From positions 248,001-312,000 of the forward strand of contig NZ_MRCI01000001.1 in the NCBI RefSeq assembly GCF_001922575.1: 64,000 nucleotides of DNA, read 5' to 3'. The translations under genes were made by a program, and so were the position numbers. Below the pieces are notes generated by a model. It did not search any database. It saw nothing but the letters and a program-made list of their open reading frames with translations, and was not told the origin of the DNA. Below are positions 28,544 through 37,070 of the stretch, in pieces; positions within the stretch are counted from its first letter, which is position 1; each line of letters starts with the position of its first letter. Source of the DNA: Neptunomonas phycophila. GTDB taxonomy: Bacteria; Pseudomonadota; Gammaproteobacteria; Pseudomonadales; Balneatricaceae.

Positions 28544-28846
28544 CTATTTAGCGCTATCTAGCATAAACTGAATAGCGGCTTTCATTTCGTTATCTGAGCA
28601 ATCCATGCATGTGCCCATTGGAGGCATGGCATTGATACCAGATTTAGCTGTAGCAAGTAACGCATCCATTCCTTTATCTATACGTGGTTTCCAAGCGGCA
28701 GCATCGCCAAATTTAGGCGCATTTGCAACGCCTTGTGCATGGCATACAAAGCATTTGGCATTGTAAACTTCTTCGCCTCCACGCTCGGCATGTGCAGTAA
28801 GAGGAATGAATAACAATGCGCTAACGCTAATAAAGACTTTTATCAT
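28544..28846 (-). CDS. Cytochrome c5-like periplasmic protein
   Basis: I chose ATG at 28846 because the signal peptide MIKVFISVSALLFIPLTAHA starts there and an AGGT site lies upstream; a longer frame starts at 28873. The 100-residue precursor has one haem site CFVCH (C32, C35, H36) and a methionine ligand in MPPMG. It also has a second cysteine pair, C80 and C83, as in the c5/c555 family, where it forms a disulfide. It probably carries electrons between periplasmic partners. It could be co-transcribed with the nitroreductase gene 45 bases downstream. Confidence 0.88.
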   Translation of the reverse strand: MIKVFISVSALLFIPLTAHAERGGEEVYNAKCFVCHAQGVANAPKFGDAAAWKPRIDKGMDALLATAKSGINAMPPMGTCMDCSDNEMKAAIQFMLDSAK

Positions 28847-28985
28847 AATGTTACCTTTATAGTTGGGGCTCACAAGTCATCTAAATAATAGAAGGAATAC
28901 TCTAACTCTTAAAGGCTATTGCTGAATAGTGCGGTATAGCGTCGCAGGACTTTAGTAGGAGGGGAGTGCTAAAAGGGAGTTGAGT

Positions 28986-29016
28986 GCCGGATGAAAGCGT
29001 TTATGCTTTCATCGGC
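28986..29016. terminator. Hairpin after the small unknown gene
   Basis: GCCG and ATGAAAGC pair with GCTTTCAT and CGGC, with one bulged G and a six-base loop. It sits 20 bases beyond the stop of the leftward small gene. No T run follows on the minus strand, so termination is uncertain. Confidence 0.45.
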
Positions 29017-29038
29017 AATCGGTAGTGCTGTCTGTTAA

Positions 29039-29236
29039 TTACAGACCCATTGCATAGCTAGCTTGGTTTTGTTGGCTACGCTGATAACGCTGTTCATTTC
29101 GAATTTCCGAAAGGCAAGTTTCAATGGCCTCATTAATAACAGTATTCGGTAAATCGAATGATTGGCGCAGTTCTTCGGCTGTGTGGCCGCGCTTCAACAT
29201 TTGCTTCAGTTGAGCATGTAAGTGATGTCGTTCCAT
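29039..29236 (-). CDS. Small hypothetical protein
   Basis: I do not recognise the family. The 65-residue product MERHHLHAQLKQMLKRG... is predicted helical and contains a segment like a helix-turn-helix (TAEELRQSFDLPNTVINEAI), followed by a glutamine- and arginine-rich tail. The start at 29236 is backed by a GAGGAA ribosome site; an in-frame start at 29278 has none. A TGACA-N6-TGTCA inverted repeat lies at 29284-29299 in its promoter. It is divergent from urtA, so it may be a small regulator, but that is only a guess. Confidence 0.6.
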   Translation of the reverse strand: MERHHLHAQLKQMLKRGHTAEELRQSFDLPNTVINEAIETCLSEIRNEQRYQRSQQNQASYAMGL

Positions 29237-29343
29237 CGTGTTTTCCTCGTTCTTATAAGCTGCTGCATCATCTAACAAAAATATGACAGAAATATGTCAG
29301 CAACCTAATAAGAGGCATATATTCAGCAAAAGTTCATAAAAAT

Positions 29344-29376
29344 CGCACTTATGTGGTGCGTCATCTTGGTGCGTCA
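29344..29376 (+). promoter_or_regulatory. NtrC-like enhancer sites upstream of urtA
   Basis: CGCACTTATGTGGTGCG (29344-29360) matches the NtrC half-sites GCAC(T/C) and GGTGC with the correct five-base centre. An overlapping, weaker site (GCGTC-N5-GGTGC) follows, and the decamer TGGTGCGTCA is repeated at 29354 and 29367. The sites lie about 140 and 126 bases before the transcription start expected from the sigma-54-like element, a usual enhancer distance. Confidence 0.6.
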
Positions 29377-29465
29377 GATTTATTTGGGGCGATTTGAATG
29401 CGCAGTAAAAAATGAAATGACTGGTTTTGTTTGTAACCTATTGATTTGTATTTAGAAAATCCTAT

Positions 29466-29481
29466 TGGAACATTCTGTGCT
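29466..29481 (+). promoter_or_regulatory. Sigma-54-like promoter of urtA
   Basis: TGGAAC-ATTCT-GTGCT keeps the essential GG and GC with the required spacing of 12 bases. Two consensus positions differ. With the NtrC-like sites upstream it fits a nitrogen-limitation promoter for urea uptake. Confidence 0.6.
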
Positions 29482-29520
29482 TTAGAACCCTTAGAACTTA
29501 CATAATAAAGGAGTACTACG

Positions 29521-30807
29521 GTGAAGGCATTTAAACAAAACCTGTTAGGCGCAGCTTGCACATTATCAATGGCGATCGCAGCTCAATCGGCATTCGCGGC
29601 AGATACTATTAAAGTCGGCGTGTTGCACTCCCTATCAGGCACAATGGCGATCAGTGAAACAACGCTGAAAGACACTGTACTCATGCTCATTGAAGAGCAA
29701 AATAAGAAAGGCGGTTTGCTGGGCAAACAATTAGAGGCAGTCGTCGTTGACCCTGCATCAAACTGGCCTTTGTTTGCCGAAAAAGCGCGTGAGCTTGTAG
29801 AGAAAGATAAAGTATCTGCGGTATTTGGCTGCTGGACTTCGGTATCTCGTAAGTCAGTTTTGCCGGTGTTTGAAGAGACCGATAACCTGTTGTTCTATCC
29901 GGTTCAGTATGAGGGGGAAGAGTCCTCTAAAAACGTTTTTTACACCGGGGCAGCACCAAATCAACAAGCCATTCCCGCTGTTGATTATTTAATGGATCAA
30001 GGGGTTGAGCGCTGGGTTCTTGCGGGTACTGACTATGTTTATCCGCGTACGACTAACAAAGTGCTTGAAGCGTATTTAAAAGATAAAGGTGTCGCTGAAG
30101 AAGACATCATGATCAATTACACGCCTTTCGGTCATTCAGATTGGCAGTCAATTGTGTCGGACATTAAAAAGTTTGGTTCTACGGGTAAGAAAACTGCTGT
30201 GGTTTCTACCATTAATGGTGACGCCAACGTTCCTTTCTATAAAGAGTTAGGCTCGCAAGGTGTGTCGGCTGAAGATATCCCCGTTGTTGCTTTCTCGGTA
30301 GGTGAAGAAGAACTGTCTGGTATCGATACAGCGCCACTGGTTGGTCATCTGGCTGCATGGAACTACTTCATGAGCGTAGAGGCAGACGCTAATGATGAGT
30401 TTATTGATGCGTGGCACAGTTATATTAAGAACGAAGATCGCGTAACTAATGACCCAATGGAAGCGACATACATTGGTTTTAATATGTGGGTAGAGGCGGT
30501 TAAAAAAGCAGGTACAACGGATTCTGAAGCCGTACAAGAGGCAATCATTGGGGTTAGCGTACCTAACTTGACGGGTGGCTATTCTACTATGATGCCTAAC
30601 CACCACATCACTAAACCTGTATTGATTGGGGAAATTCAGGACGATGGTCAATTCGAAGTTGTTTGGAATACTTCGGGGACAGTTGCGGGGGATGCGTGGT
30701 CTGATTTCTTGGAAGGATCTAAAGATTTGATCTCTGATTGGCGTGCGCCGTTGTCGTGCGGTAACTACAACGTTAAAACCGCTAAGTGTTCTGGTCAAAA
30801 CTACTAA
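29521..30807 (+). CDS. urtA: Urea ABC transporter substrate-binding protein
   Basis: UrtA is the periplasmic urea receptor of the UrtABCDE high-affinity transporter. The 428-residue precursor starts with GTG after AAGGAG and has a signal peptide ending near AQSAFA (about residue 26). The mature part, beginning ADTIKVGVLHSLSGTMA, is of the FmdD/branched-chain amino acid receptor type; FGCWTSVSRKSVLPVFE and LLFYPVQYEGEE are typical of urea and amide receptors. A hairpin between this gene and urtB may favour receptor over permease expression. Confidence 0.95.
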   Translation: MKAFKQNLLGAACTLSMAIAAQSAFAADTIKVGVLHSLSGTMAISETTLKDTVLMLIEEQNKKGGLLGKQLEAVVVDPASNWPLFAEKARELVEKDKVSAVFGCWTSVSRKSVLPVFEETDNLLFYPVQYEGEESSKNVFYTGAAPNQQAIPAVDYLMDQGVERWVLAGTDYVYPRTTNKVLEAYLKDKGVAEEDIMINYTPFGHSDWQSIVSDIKKFGSTGKKTAVVSTINGDANVPFYKELGSQGVSAEDIPVVAFSVGEEELSGIDTAPLVGHLAAWNYFMSVEADANDEFIDAWHSYIKNEDRVTNDPMEATYIGFNMWVEAVKKAGTTDSEAVQEAIIGVSVPNLTGGYSTMMPNHHITKPVLIGEIQDDGQFEVVWNTSGTVAGDAWSDFLEGSKDLISDWRAPLSCGNYNVKTAKCSGQNY

Positions 30808-30822
30808 TCAGAATAATGTGTA

Positions 30823-30842
30823 GGGCTCTAGTAATAGAGCCC
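30823..30842 (+). terminator. Hairpin between urtA and urtB
   Basis: GGGCTCTA-GTAA-TAGAGCCC is a perfect eight-base stem with a four-base loop. Only TTAT follows, so it is probably a partial terminator or an mRNA-stabilising hairpin after the abundant receptor gene. Confidence 0.6.
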
Positions 30843-30971
30843 TTATCAGTAATGCTTGCTTTTACAATAGACTGTGTCGTTTCGATAGATTGATATGACA
30901 TAACTGTCTCGGCTGCTCTATTTCTAGGGAGAGAAATTTTCCCTACTATCACTCTTTAAAGTGAGTTGATT

Positions 30972-32609
30972 ATGCCTCTATATTTCTTCTCTAATCGCGT
31001 TAGTGCTTGTTATTCAAGCATGGCTCGACTTTTTCTTGTTCTACTTTTTCTGACTAGTTTTTCGTTACCAACCTATGCCATAAGTGATTTGGGGAAAGCT
31101 GGTGAGTTATTAATGAGTAGCTCTTTTGATGATAAATCAGAGGCGCTTCAGTTGTTAGCCAGTGAAAATAACCCAGATACCAAAGAAGTATTAAAACTAT
31201 TAGGTGATGGTCAGCTTTTTTATCATAAAAAAGATAAGCAGTTATTTATTATAAGAAATTATGATACGGGCGCGGAAGCTATTAACTTTGATGGCCAATC
31301 ACAAGTTATTTCCCGTAAACGAGACTACAAAAAAGTCACATTAAATAATGCGTTGCGTGGTGTTATTACACAACTAACAGCTGAAATGGAACTCAATGCC
31401 ATCGATCCCGGAGTGCGTGAAGTAGCGGTTCGTGATTTGATGAAGGACCTTTCGCCCAGCACTGTCTCCTTGCTTAAAACACGCTTTACTCAAGAGCAAA
31501 ATGCCGGCGTAAAAGCCTTAATCGGTACAGCGCTGGCGGTTAATGATTTAAAAAGTGATGATGCGGCTACCGTAGCTCAAGCGATTGAGCGCGTCGATGG
31601 CTCTTTAGAGCAAGAGGTGCGAGCAGCTTTACTGAATATTGTGAATGATCACCCTTCAGAAGACCTGCAACAGCAAGCTCAAAAGGTCATTAACGGTATT
31701 GATAATAAAATTGAATATTATGGTTGGTTAGAAACGCTGTATTTTGGGCTGAGCTTGGGGTCAGTATTAGTACTTGCAGGCATAGGTTTGGCCATTACGT
31801 TCGGCGTAATGGGGGTTATTAACATGGCCCACGGCGAGTTGATTATGATTGGTGCGTATACCACTTATGTTATTCAGCAGCTGATGCCTAACCATATAGG
31901 GATGTCCGTTATTATTGCAATCCCTGCTGCGTTTATTGTTTCTGGGCTTGTTGGGATTGCTATTGAGCGCGGTGTCATTCGTTTTTTATACGGTCGTCCA
32001 TTAGAAACCTTGCTGGCAACTTTCGGTATCAGCCTTATTTTGCAGCAAGCTGTCAGATCTATATTCTCGCCGCTGAACCGCAGTGTTGAGACACCCGAAT
32101 GGATGAGTGGACTTATCCAAATCAACCCTGTCTTTGCGCTAACAGAGAGCCGCTTGTACATCATATTGTTCTGCTTAATTGTGTTCTTTGCTTTATCACT
32201 CGTCTTGAAAAAAACACCGCTGGGTTTGCAAGTGCGTGCGGTATCGCAAAATAGAGCGATGGCGCAAGCCATGGGCGTGCGATCTAACCGAGTAGATGCG
32301 CTGACCTTTGGGCTAGGTTCAGGGGTTGCTGGTGTGGCAGGTGTGGCGTTGTCGCAGCTCACTAACGTTGGTCCTAATTTGGGACAGGCGTATATCATCG
32401 ACTCTTTCATGGTTGTGGTTTTTGGCGGTGTAGGCAACCTGTGGGGTACGCTGGTTGCGGGTTTGAGCTTAGGAGTAGCTAACAAAGTGCTAGAGCCTTG
32501 GGCTGGAGCGGTATTGGCAAAAATTTTGGTGCTGGTGTTTATCATTCTATTTATTCAGAAGCGTCCACGAGGATTATTCCCTCAACGTGGCCGTGCGGCG
32601 GAGGGTTAA
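30972..32609 (+). CDS. urtB: Urea ABC transporter permease UrtB
   Basis: UrtB is one of the two membrane subunits of the urea transporter. The protein (545 residues from ATG at 30972; a TTG lies two codons earlier) has a signal-like hydrophobic start and a long extra-membrane N-terminal domain to about residue 250. The LivH-type permease follows with about eight helices (GLAITFGVMGVINMAHGELIMIG, GVAGVAGVALSQLTNVGPNLG). The N-terminal extension is usual for UrtB. urtC starts three bases after its stop. Confidence 0.93.
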   Translation: MPLYFFSNRVSACYSSMARLFLVLLFLTSFSLPTYAISDLGKAGELLMSSSFDDKSEALQLLASENNPDTKEVLKLLGDGQLFYHKKDKQLFIIRNYDTGAEAINFDGQSQVISRKRDYKKVTLNNALRGVITQLTAEMELNAIDPGVREVAVRDLMKDLSPSTVSLLKTRFTQEQNAGVKALIGTALAVNDLKSDDAATVAQAIERVDGSLEQEVRAALLNIVNDHPSEDLQQQAQKVINGIDNKIEYYGWLETLYFGLSLGSVLVLAGIGLAITFGVMGVINMAHGELIMIGAYTTYVIQQLMPNHIGMSVIIAIPAAFIVSGLVGIAIERGVIRFLYGRPLETLLATFGISLILQQAVRSIFSPLNRSVETPEWMSGLIQINPVFALTESRLYIILFCLIVFFALSLVLKKTPLGLQVRAVSQNRAMAQAMGVRSNRVDALTFGLGSGVAGVAGVALSQLTNVGPNLGQAYIIDSFMVVVFGGVGNLWGTLVAGLSLGVANKVLEPWAGAVLAKILVLVFIILFIQKRPRGLFPQRGRAAEG

Positions 32610-32612
32610 GCC

Positions 32613-33701
32613 ATGAGACTGCTGACTGTTTTGCAGAATGACCGTGGTGGCCAAATTGTATTAAGTTTGGTGTTGGCGTTGGCGGTTATTGTCCCGATTC
32701 TCAACCTTGCGGTTCCCGAAACCAGTGCCTTTCATGTGCCAACGTATACGGTAACCTTGTTGGGTAAGTACCTTACCTTAGCCTTACTCGCGGTAGCTGT
32801 TGACCTTGTTTGGGGGTATTTGGGGATTCTTACTTTAGGGCATGGTGCTTTTTTCGCGCTCGGCGGCTACGCCATGGGCATGTATTTAATGCGCCAGATT
32901 GGTGATCGGGGTGTATACGGCAATCCCGAGTTGCCCGATTTTATGGTCTTCCTTGATTGGCAAGAACTCCCTTGGTTTTGGTATGGATTTGATCAGTTTT
33001 GGTTTGCGGTCATCATGATAGCTTTAGTCCCAGGGCTGTTGGCATTTGTGTTTGGTTGGTTAGCCTTTAGGTCACGCGTATCCGGGGTGTATCTATCTAT
33101 TATCACGCAAGCGTTGACGTATGCATTGATGCTTGCGTTTTATCGGAATGAGATGGGTTTTGGTGGTAATAACGGCTTAACAGACTTTAAAGACTTGCTC
33201 GGGTTTTCTTTGCAAGAAGACAGTACACGCATTGCGTTGTTTATTGCGTCGGCTATCGCCTTGATAGCAGGCTACATAGTATGTCGCTTTCTTATGAATA
33301 GCCGATTAGGCCGCGTTTGTGTGGCGGTTCGTGACTCTGAATCACGAGCTCGTTTCATGGGGTATCGAGTTGAGAATGTAAAGTTATGGGTATTTGTTAT
33401 TTCTGCGATTTTAGCCGGTGTTGCAGGGGCGCTGTATGTGCCACAAGTAGGTATCATCAACCCGAATGAATTTTCACCACTGAACTCCATCGAAGTTGTT
33501 GTCTGGGTAGCCGTAGGTGGTCGGGCAACATTGTTTGGTGCCATTGTCGGGGCTTTACTGATCAACTACGCAAAAACGTACCTAACCGCTGAGCTGCCGG
33601 AAATATGGTTGTTTGCGCTGGGGGGGATTTTTGTTCTTGTTACTCTACTCTTACCTAAAGGGGTGGTTGGGCTGCTATCGCGTAAGGAGGCACAGGCATG
33701 A
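32613..33701 (+). CDS. urtC: Urea ABC transporter permease UrtC
   Basis: UrtC is the second, LivM-type membrane subunit. The 362-residue protein has about ten hydrophobic helices, with the family motifs VDLVWGYLGILTLGHGAFFALGGYAMGMYLM and GVAGALYVPQVGIINP. Its stop overlaps the urtD start by four bases. Confidence 0.94.
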   Translation: MRLLTVLQNDRGGQIVLSLVLALAVIVPILNLAVPETSAFHVPTYTVTLLGKYLTLALLAVAVDLVWGYLGILTLGHGAFFALGGYAMGMYLMRQIGDRGVYGNPELPDFMVFLDWQELPWFWYGFDQFWFAVIMIALVPGLLAFVFGWLAFRSRVSGVYLSIITQALTYALMLAFYRNEMGFGGNNGLTDFKDLLGFSLQEDSTRIALFIASAIALIAGYIVCRFLMNSRLGRVCVAVRDSESRARFMGYRVENVKLWVFVISAILAGVAGALYVPQVGIINPNEFSPLNSIEVVVWVAVGGRATLFGAIVGALLINYAKTYLTAELPEIWLFALGGIFVLVTLLLPKGVVGLLSRKEAQA

Positions 33702-34537
33702 GTGTAAAAAGTGCATTTGAGCATATGGTCAATCGAGACCATGTTTATCCGTTTATGGTGCCCAAGCAAGCCAGTAACTTGAATGTTGATAAAAACATCC
33801 TGCTCTACTTAGAAGATATCTCTGTTAGCTTTGATGGATTTAAAGCGATTAACAATCTTAATCTTTACATTAATGATGGCGAGTTGCGCTGTATTATTGG
33901 CCCTAATGGAGCAGGTAAAACCACCATGATGGATATCATTACCGGCAAAACTCAGCCGGATTCTGGTACGGCGTGGTTTGGCCAAACCATCAACTTACTA
34001 GAGATGGATGAGCCTGCCATAGCTCAGGCGGGTATTGGGCGGAAATTTCAAAAGCCAACGGTGTTTGAAGAGCTCACCGTTTGGCAAAACTTAGAGCTGG
34101 CAATGGCCGACGATCGTAAAGTCTGGACCATACTGAATGCCAAACTAAATAGTGAGCAGAGCGACATGCTCATGGAAACAGTGGCTCTTATTGGTTTAAA
34201 AGAGAATGTGGGTATGCCAGCGGGGCGCTTATCCCACGGTCAAAAGCAATGGCTAGAAATAGGCATGCTACTCATGCAAAAACCGCGCTTGTTGTTAGTG
34301 GATGAACCTGTTGCAGGCATGACTCATCAAGAAATGGATCGAACTTCCGAGTTGCTCATATCGTTGGCGGGTCGTCACTCGGTTGTTGTGGTGGAGCATG
34401 ATATGGATTTTGTGCGTAGCTTAGCGGGCAAAGAGCGCACAGTCACCGTTTTACATCAAGGCAGTGTGCTGTCAGAAGGCTCCATGGATAAAGTACAGAA
34501 CGATCCCAAAGTAGTGGAAGTATATTTGGGCGAATAG
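33698..34537 (+). CDS. urtD: Urea ABC transporter ATP-binding protein UrtD
   Basis: UrtD is one of two ATPases of the urea transporter. The 279-residue protein has about 33 extra residues before the ABC domain, as in other UrtD proteins. It shows Walker A GPNGAGKTT, the LSHGQKQWLEIG signature and Walker B LLLVDEPVAGMT, typical of LivG-type subunits. It overlaps urtC, and urtE follows after 22 bases. Confidence 0.95.
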   Translation: MSVKSAFEHMVNRDHVYPFMVPKQASNLNVDKNILLYLEDISVSFDGFKAINNLNLYINDGELRCIIGPNGAGKTTMMDIITGKTQPDSGTAWFGQTINLLEMDEPAIAQAGIGRKFQKPTVFEELTVWQNLELAMADDRKVWTILNAKLNSEQSDMLMETVALIGLKENVGMPAGRLSHGQKQWLEIGMLLMQKPRLLLVDEPVAGMTHQEMDRTSELLISLAGRHSVVVVEHDMDFVRSLAGKERTVTVLHQGSVLSEGSMDKVQNDPKVVEVYLGE

Positions 34538-34559
34538 CCGCTGACGATAGGAATTTACC

Positions 34560-35255
34560 ATGTTAAAAATAGAAGCATTGAACCAATTCTATGGTCAGAG
34601 CCATACACTGTGGGATGTAGATTTACACGTGCCAGAAGGGCAATGCACCGTTCTAATGGGGCGCAATGGTGTGGGAAAAACCACCCTGCTTCAGTGCATT
34701 ATGGGCCACCATGCGGTTAAAAGTGGCAGCATGATGCTAGCTGGAGAAAACCTGTTAAACAAATCAGTAGAGCAACGCCCTCGTTTAGGGGTGGGATACG
34801 TGCCGCAGGGGCGCCAAATCTTTCCTTTATTGAGCGTCGAAGAAAACTTAGAAATAGGTCTGCCAGTCCGAGCACGCGGTGATCGAAAAATACCCGAATA
34901 TATTTTTGATTTATTTCCTGTGCTTAACGATATGTTACACCGTCGCGGTGGTGATTTATCGGGTGGTCAACAGCAGCAGCTAGCAATAGGACGAGCCTTA
35001 GTAGTCAACCCAAAGCTGCTCATACTGGATGAACCCACAGAAGGGATTCAGCCTAATGTGGTATCTGAAATTGGTGATATCATTCGTAAGTTGAACCGAG
35101 AAATGGGGCTTACCGTCCTATTAGTCGAACAAAAACTACCCTTTGCTCGCAAGGTAGGGGACCGTTTTTGCATTCTCGATCGCGGTCGTCATGTTGCTGA
35201 AGGTGAAATGACGGCTCTTAATGACGCCTTAGTAAAAGAGTATTTAACAGTATGA
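34560..35255 (+). CDS. urtE: Urea ABC transporter ATP-binding protein UrtE
   Basis: UrtE is the LivF-type ATPase partner of UrtD. The 231-residue protein has Walker A GRNGVGKTT, the long LSGGQQQQLAIGRAL signature and Walker B LLILDEPTEGIQPN. Its stop overlaps the ureD start by four bases, which ties urea uptake to urease assembly. Confidence 0.95.
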   Translation: MLKIEALNQFYGQSHTLWDVDLHVPEGQCTVLMGRNGVGKTTLLQCIMGHHAVKSGSMMLAGENLLNKSVEQRPRLGVGYVPQGRQIFPLLSVEENLEIGLPVRARGDRKIPEYIFDLFPVLNDMLHRRGGDLSGGQQQQLAIGRALVVNPKLLILDEPTEGIQPNVVSEIGDIIRKLNREMGLTVLLVEQKLPFARKVGDRFCILDRGRHVAEGEMTALNDALVKEYLTV

Positions 35256-36088
35256 ATGCACGGGTACAGCCAGAAACAGGGTGGAAAGCACAGCTGCAAT
35301 TGGGTTATCAAGATCGCAATGGAAAAACGCGGCTGGTAGATCGTGTTCAACGCGGCCCATTAGCTGTGCAGCGCTCTTTATATCCTGAAGGTGCACCTTG
35401 CCATACCTATTTGCTGCACCCTCCGGGCGGCGTTGTGGGCGGCGATCAATTGGATATCCGGGTAGATGTTCAACCGAATGCTCATGCCATGATCACTACG
35501 CCGGGTGCCACCAAGTTTTATCGTTCCGAAGGTAAACAAGCACTGCAGCAACAAACCTTAACGGTGCAAGCGGGGGCCACATTGGAATGGCTGCCACAAG
35601 AAAATATAGCATTTCCAGGCGCAAATGCTCGCATTTACAGTGATGTTCACTTAGTACAGGGCAGCCGGTTTATCGGCTGGGAACTGCAATGCTTAGGCCG
35701 TCCCGCAATTCAAGAAACATTTGATAACGGCAATATGGATACCTGCTTGCGTGTACATGTTGATGGCACATTGCAGCTTATTGATAGCATGAAAACAAAT
35801 GGCCTCTCGTTAGTAGAGAGCGCAGCTGGGCTGCGTGGGTATGCTATGAATGCTTCGCTAATCGCAGGCACTATCCCAGAAACTCACCTAGATACTGTAC
35901 GAACCGTACTCGAATCGTTTGACCCCAGCTTACCCGTAGGCGCCACTTGGATGGATAACCTCCTTGTTGTTCGCATGCTAGGTAACAACACCGAAGACAT
36001 ACAAAAAGTACTTATCCCCGTGTGGAAAGCGCTACGTGAACAGTGGTTAGAAGTACCCGCGTGCCCACCGCGAATTTGGGCGACGTAG
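35252..36088 (+). CDS. ureD: Urease accessory protein UreD
   Basis: UreD (UreH) binds the urease apoprotein and, with UreF and UreG, delivers nickel to the active site. The 278-residue protein has the family features PEGAPCHTYLLHPPGGVVGGDQL and TPGATKFYRS, and ends normally with PPRIWAT. In most bacteria ureA comes directly after ureD. Here the next gene is on the other strand and belongs to an effector module, while ureA appears about 27.6 kb further on. The gene itself is intact. Confidence 0.93.
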   Translation: MNARVQPETGWKAQLQLGYQDRNGKTRLVDRVQRGPLAVQRSLYPEGAPCHTYLLHPPGGVVGGDQLDIRVDVQPNAHAMITTPGATKFYRSEGKQALQQQTLTVQAGATLEWLPQENIAFPGANARIYSDVHLVQGSRFIGWELQCLGRPAIQETFDNGNMDTCLRVHVDGTLQLIDSMKTNGLSLVESAAGLRGYAMNASLIAGTIPETHLDTVRTVLESFDPSLPVGATWMDNLLVVRMLGNNTEDIQKVLIPVWKALREQWLEVPACPPRIWAT

Positions 36089-36104
36089 CTTTCAGTGCCT
36101 AGCG

Positions 36105-37067
36105 TTAATCATAATCCGGAATCAATCCATTATAATAGCGGTGGTAATTCCCTTTTTTGGTGTTGTGCTCGGCGACTACCTGTTCTTTAGATGGCGTACC
36201 GTCAGAAATGAACGGCTTAGGGTTGTCGGCTATGTATTGGTCGACTCTAGCCAGTATTTTTTTATCACGCGTGCGATCACGGTAATAGCACAGTGGGTAG
36301 TCAAAAAACCACCGAATAGGGTCTAATATACTAAAGCTGTTTTTAGACTGATAGAGATCCTTTTCGTCTAAATCGCCATAAAAATAATCGGCAACAAAGT
36401 CGCGTATCACTTTACCAAAATACGCATCAACAACAGGGATACTGCCACAACGAAAGGTTTTAATCACTTCGGGTTTGTCCGCGCGCTGTAAATTGACATG
36501 TAAGCTGTCGTGTAATGCACCATCAACAGGTTGAAATACCCCTGTTTTATTATCCATTTTTAAAAATGTAATGGGCGTGTAATAGCGCTTATCTAGGTTT
36601 TGAAGTTGAAAAATATAGAGTCGATTAAACGACACGGTATAAATAACACGCCTTTCTCTATCGCAAACAATGGGTTGGTTTCTTGGGTAGCAGAGTATGA
36701 AGAGAAATATAACGATAGGTGTTATATAGAAGAAGAAAAAGCCAAAATAGTTAAGGAATACTTGGTCTGGGCTTAGAGGTCTAAGCCATTCTTCTGCGAA
36801 GGGAGCTAATTCATGATCTTTGGGTTCGTATCCAAGAATCTCTATAAATGTTTTTCTAGTTAATACTTCTCGATTAAAAGATTTATTATATGAAGTTTCG
36901 AAGTTTTCTTTTAATTCTCCTATGCTTAAATTATTTATAAAAAATACTCCTGATACAAAAGCAATTAAGCCTATGATTAGAGTTAGTCTAATGTGTTCGT
37001 TTGTGTTAACTTTTATTTTTAATGTTTTTTTGTTTGATTTTAAGTTTTTTCTTAAGTTGTTGATCAT
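36105..37067 (-). CDS. Membrane protein, probable immunity or accessory partner of the T6SS-type effector
   Basis: The 320-residue protein has two clear membrane segments (about residues 27-47 and 108-126) and a cytoplasmic C-terminal part. The stretch CDRERRVIYTVSFNRLYIFQ resembles membrane proteins often found beside T6SS effectors (DUF6708-like; I recall this only loosely). It starts four bases after the effector stop on the same strand, the usual place for an immunity gene against a membrane-damaging toxin. The region is AT-rich compared with the flanking urt genes, a sign of transfer. The immunity role is an inference. Confidence 0.65.
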   Translation of the reverse strand: MINNLRKNLKSNKKTLKIKVNTNEHIRLTLIIGLIAFVSGVFFINNLSIGELKENFETSYNKSFNREVLTRKTFIEILGYEPKDHELAPFAEEWLRPLSPDQVFLNYFGFFFFYITPIVIFLFILCYPRNQPIVCDRERRVIYTVSFNRLYIFQLQNLDKRYYTPITFLKMDNKTGVFQPVDGALHDSLHVNLQRADKPEVIKTFRCGSIPVVDAYFGKVIRDFVADYFYGDLDEKDLYQSKNSFSILDPIRWFFDYPLCYYRDRTRDKKILARVDQYIADNPKPFISDGTPSKEQVVAEHNTKKGNYHRYYNGLIPDYD

Positions 37068-37070
37068 TTT

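Noticed and set aside
30247-30798. Minus-strand frame of 183 codons
   Set aside because: It is antisense to urtA and shows no protein family signal.
31874-32545. Minus-strand frame of 223 codons
   Set aside because: It is the complement of the membrane helices of urtB and has a biased T, P and S composition typical of such shadows.
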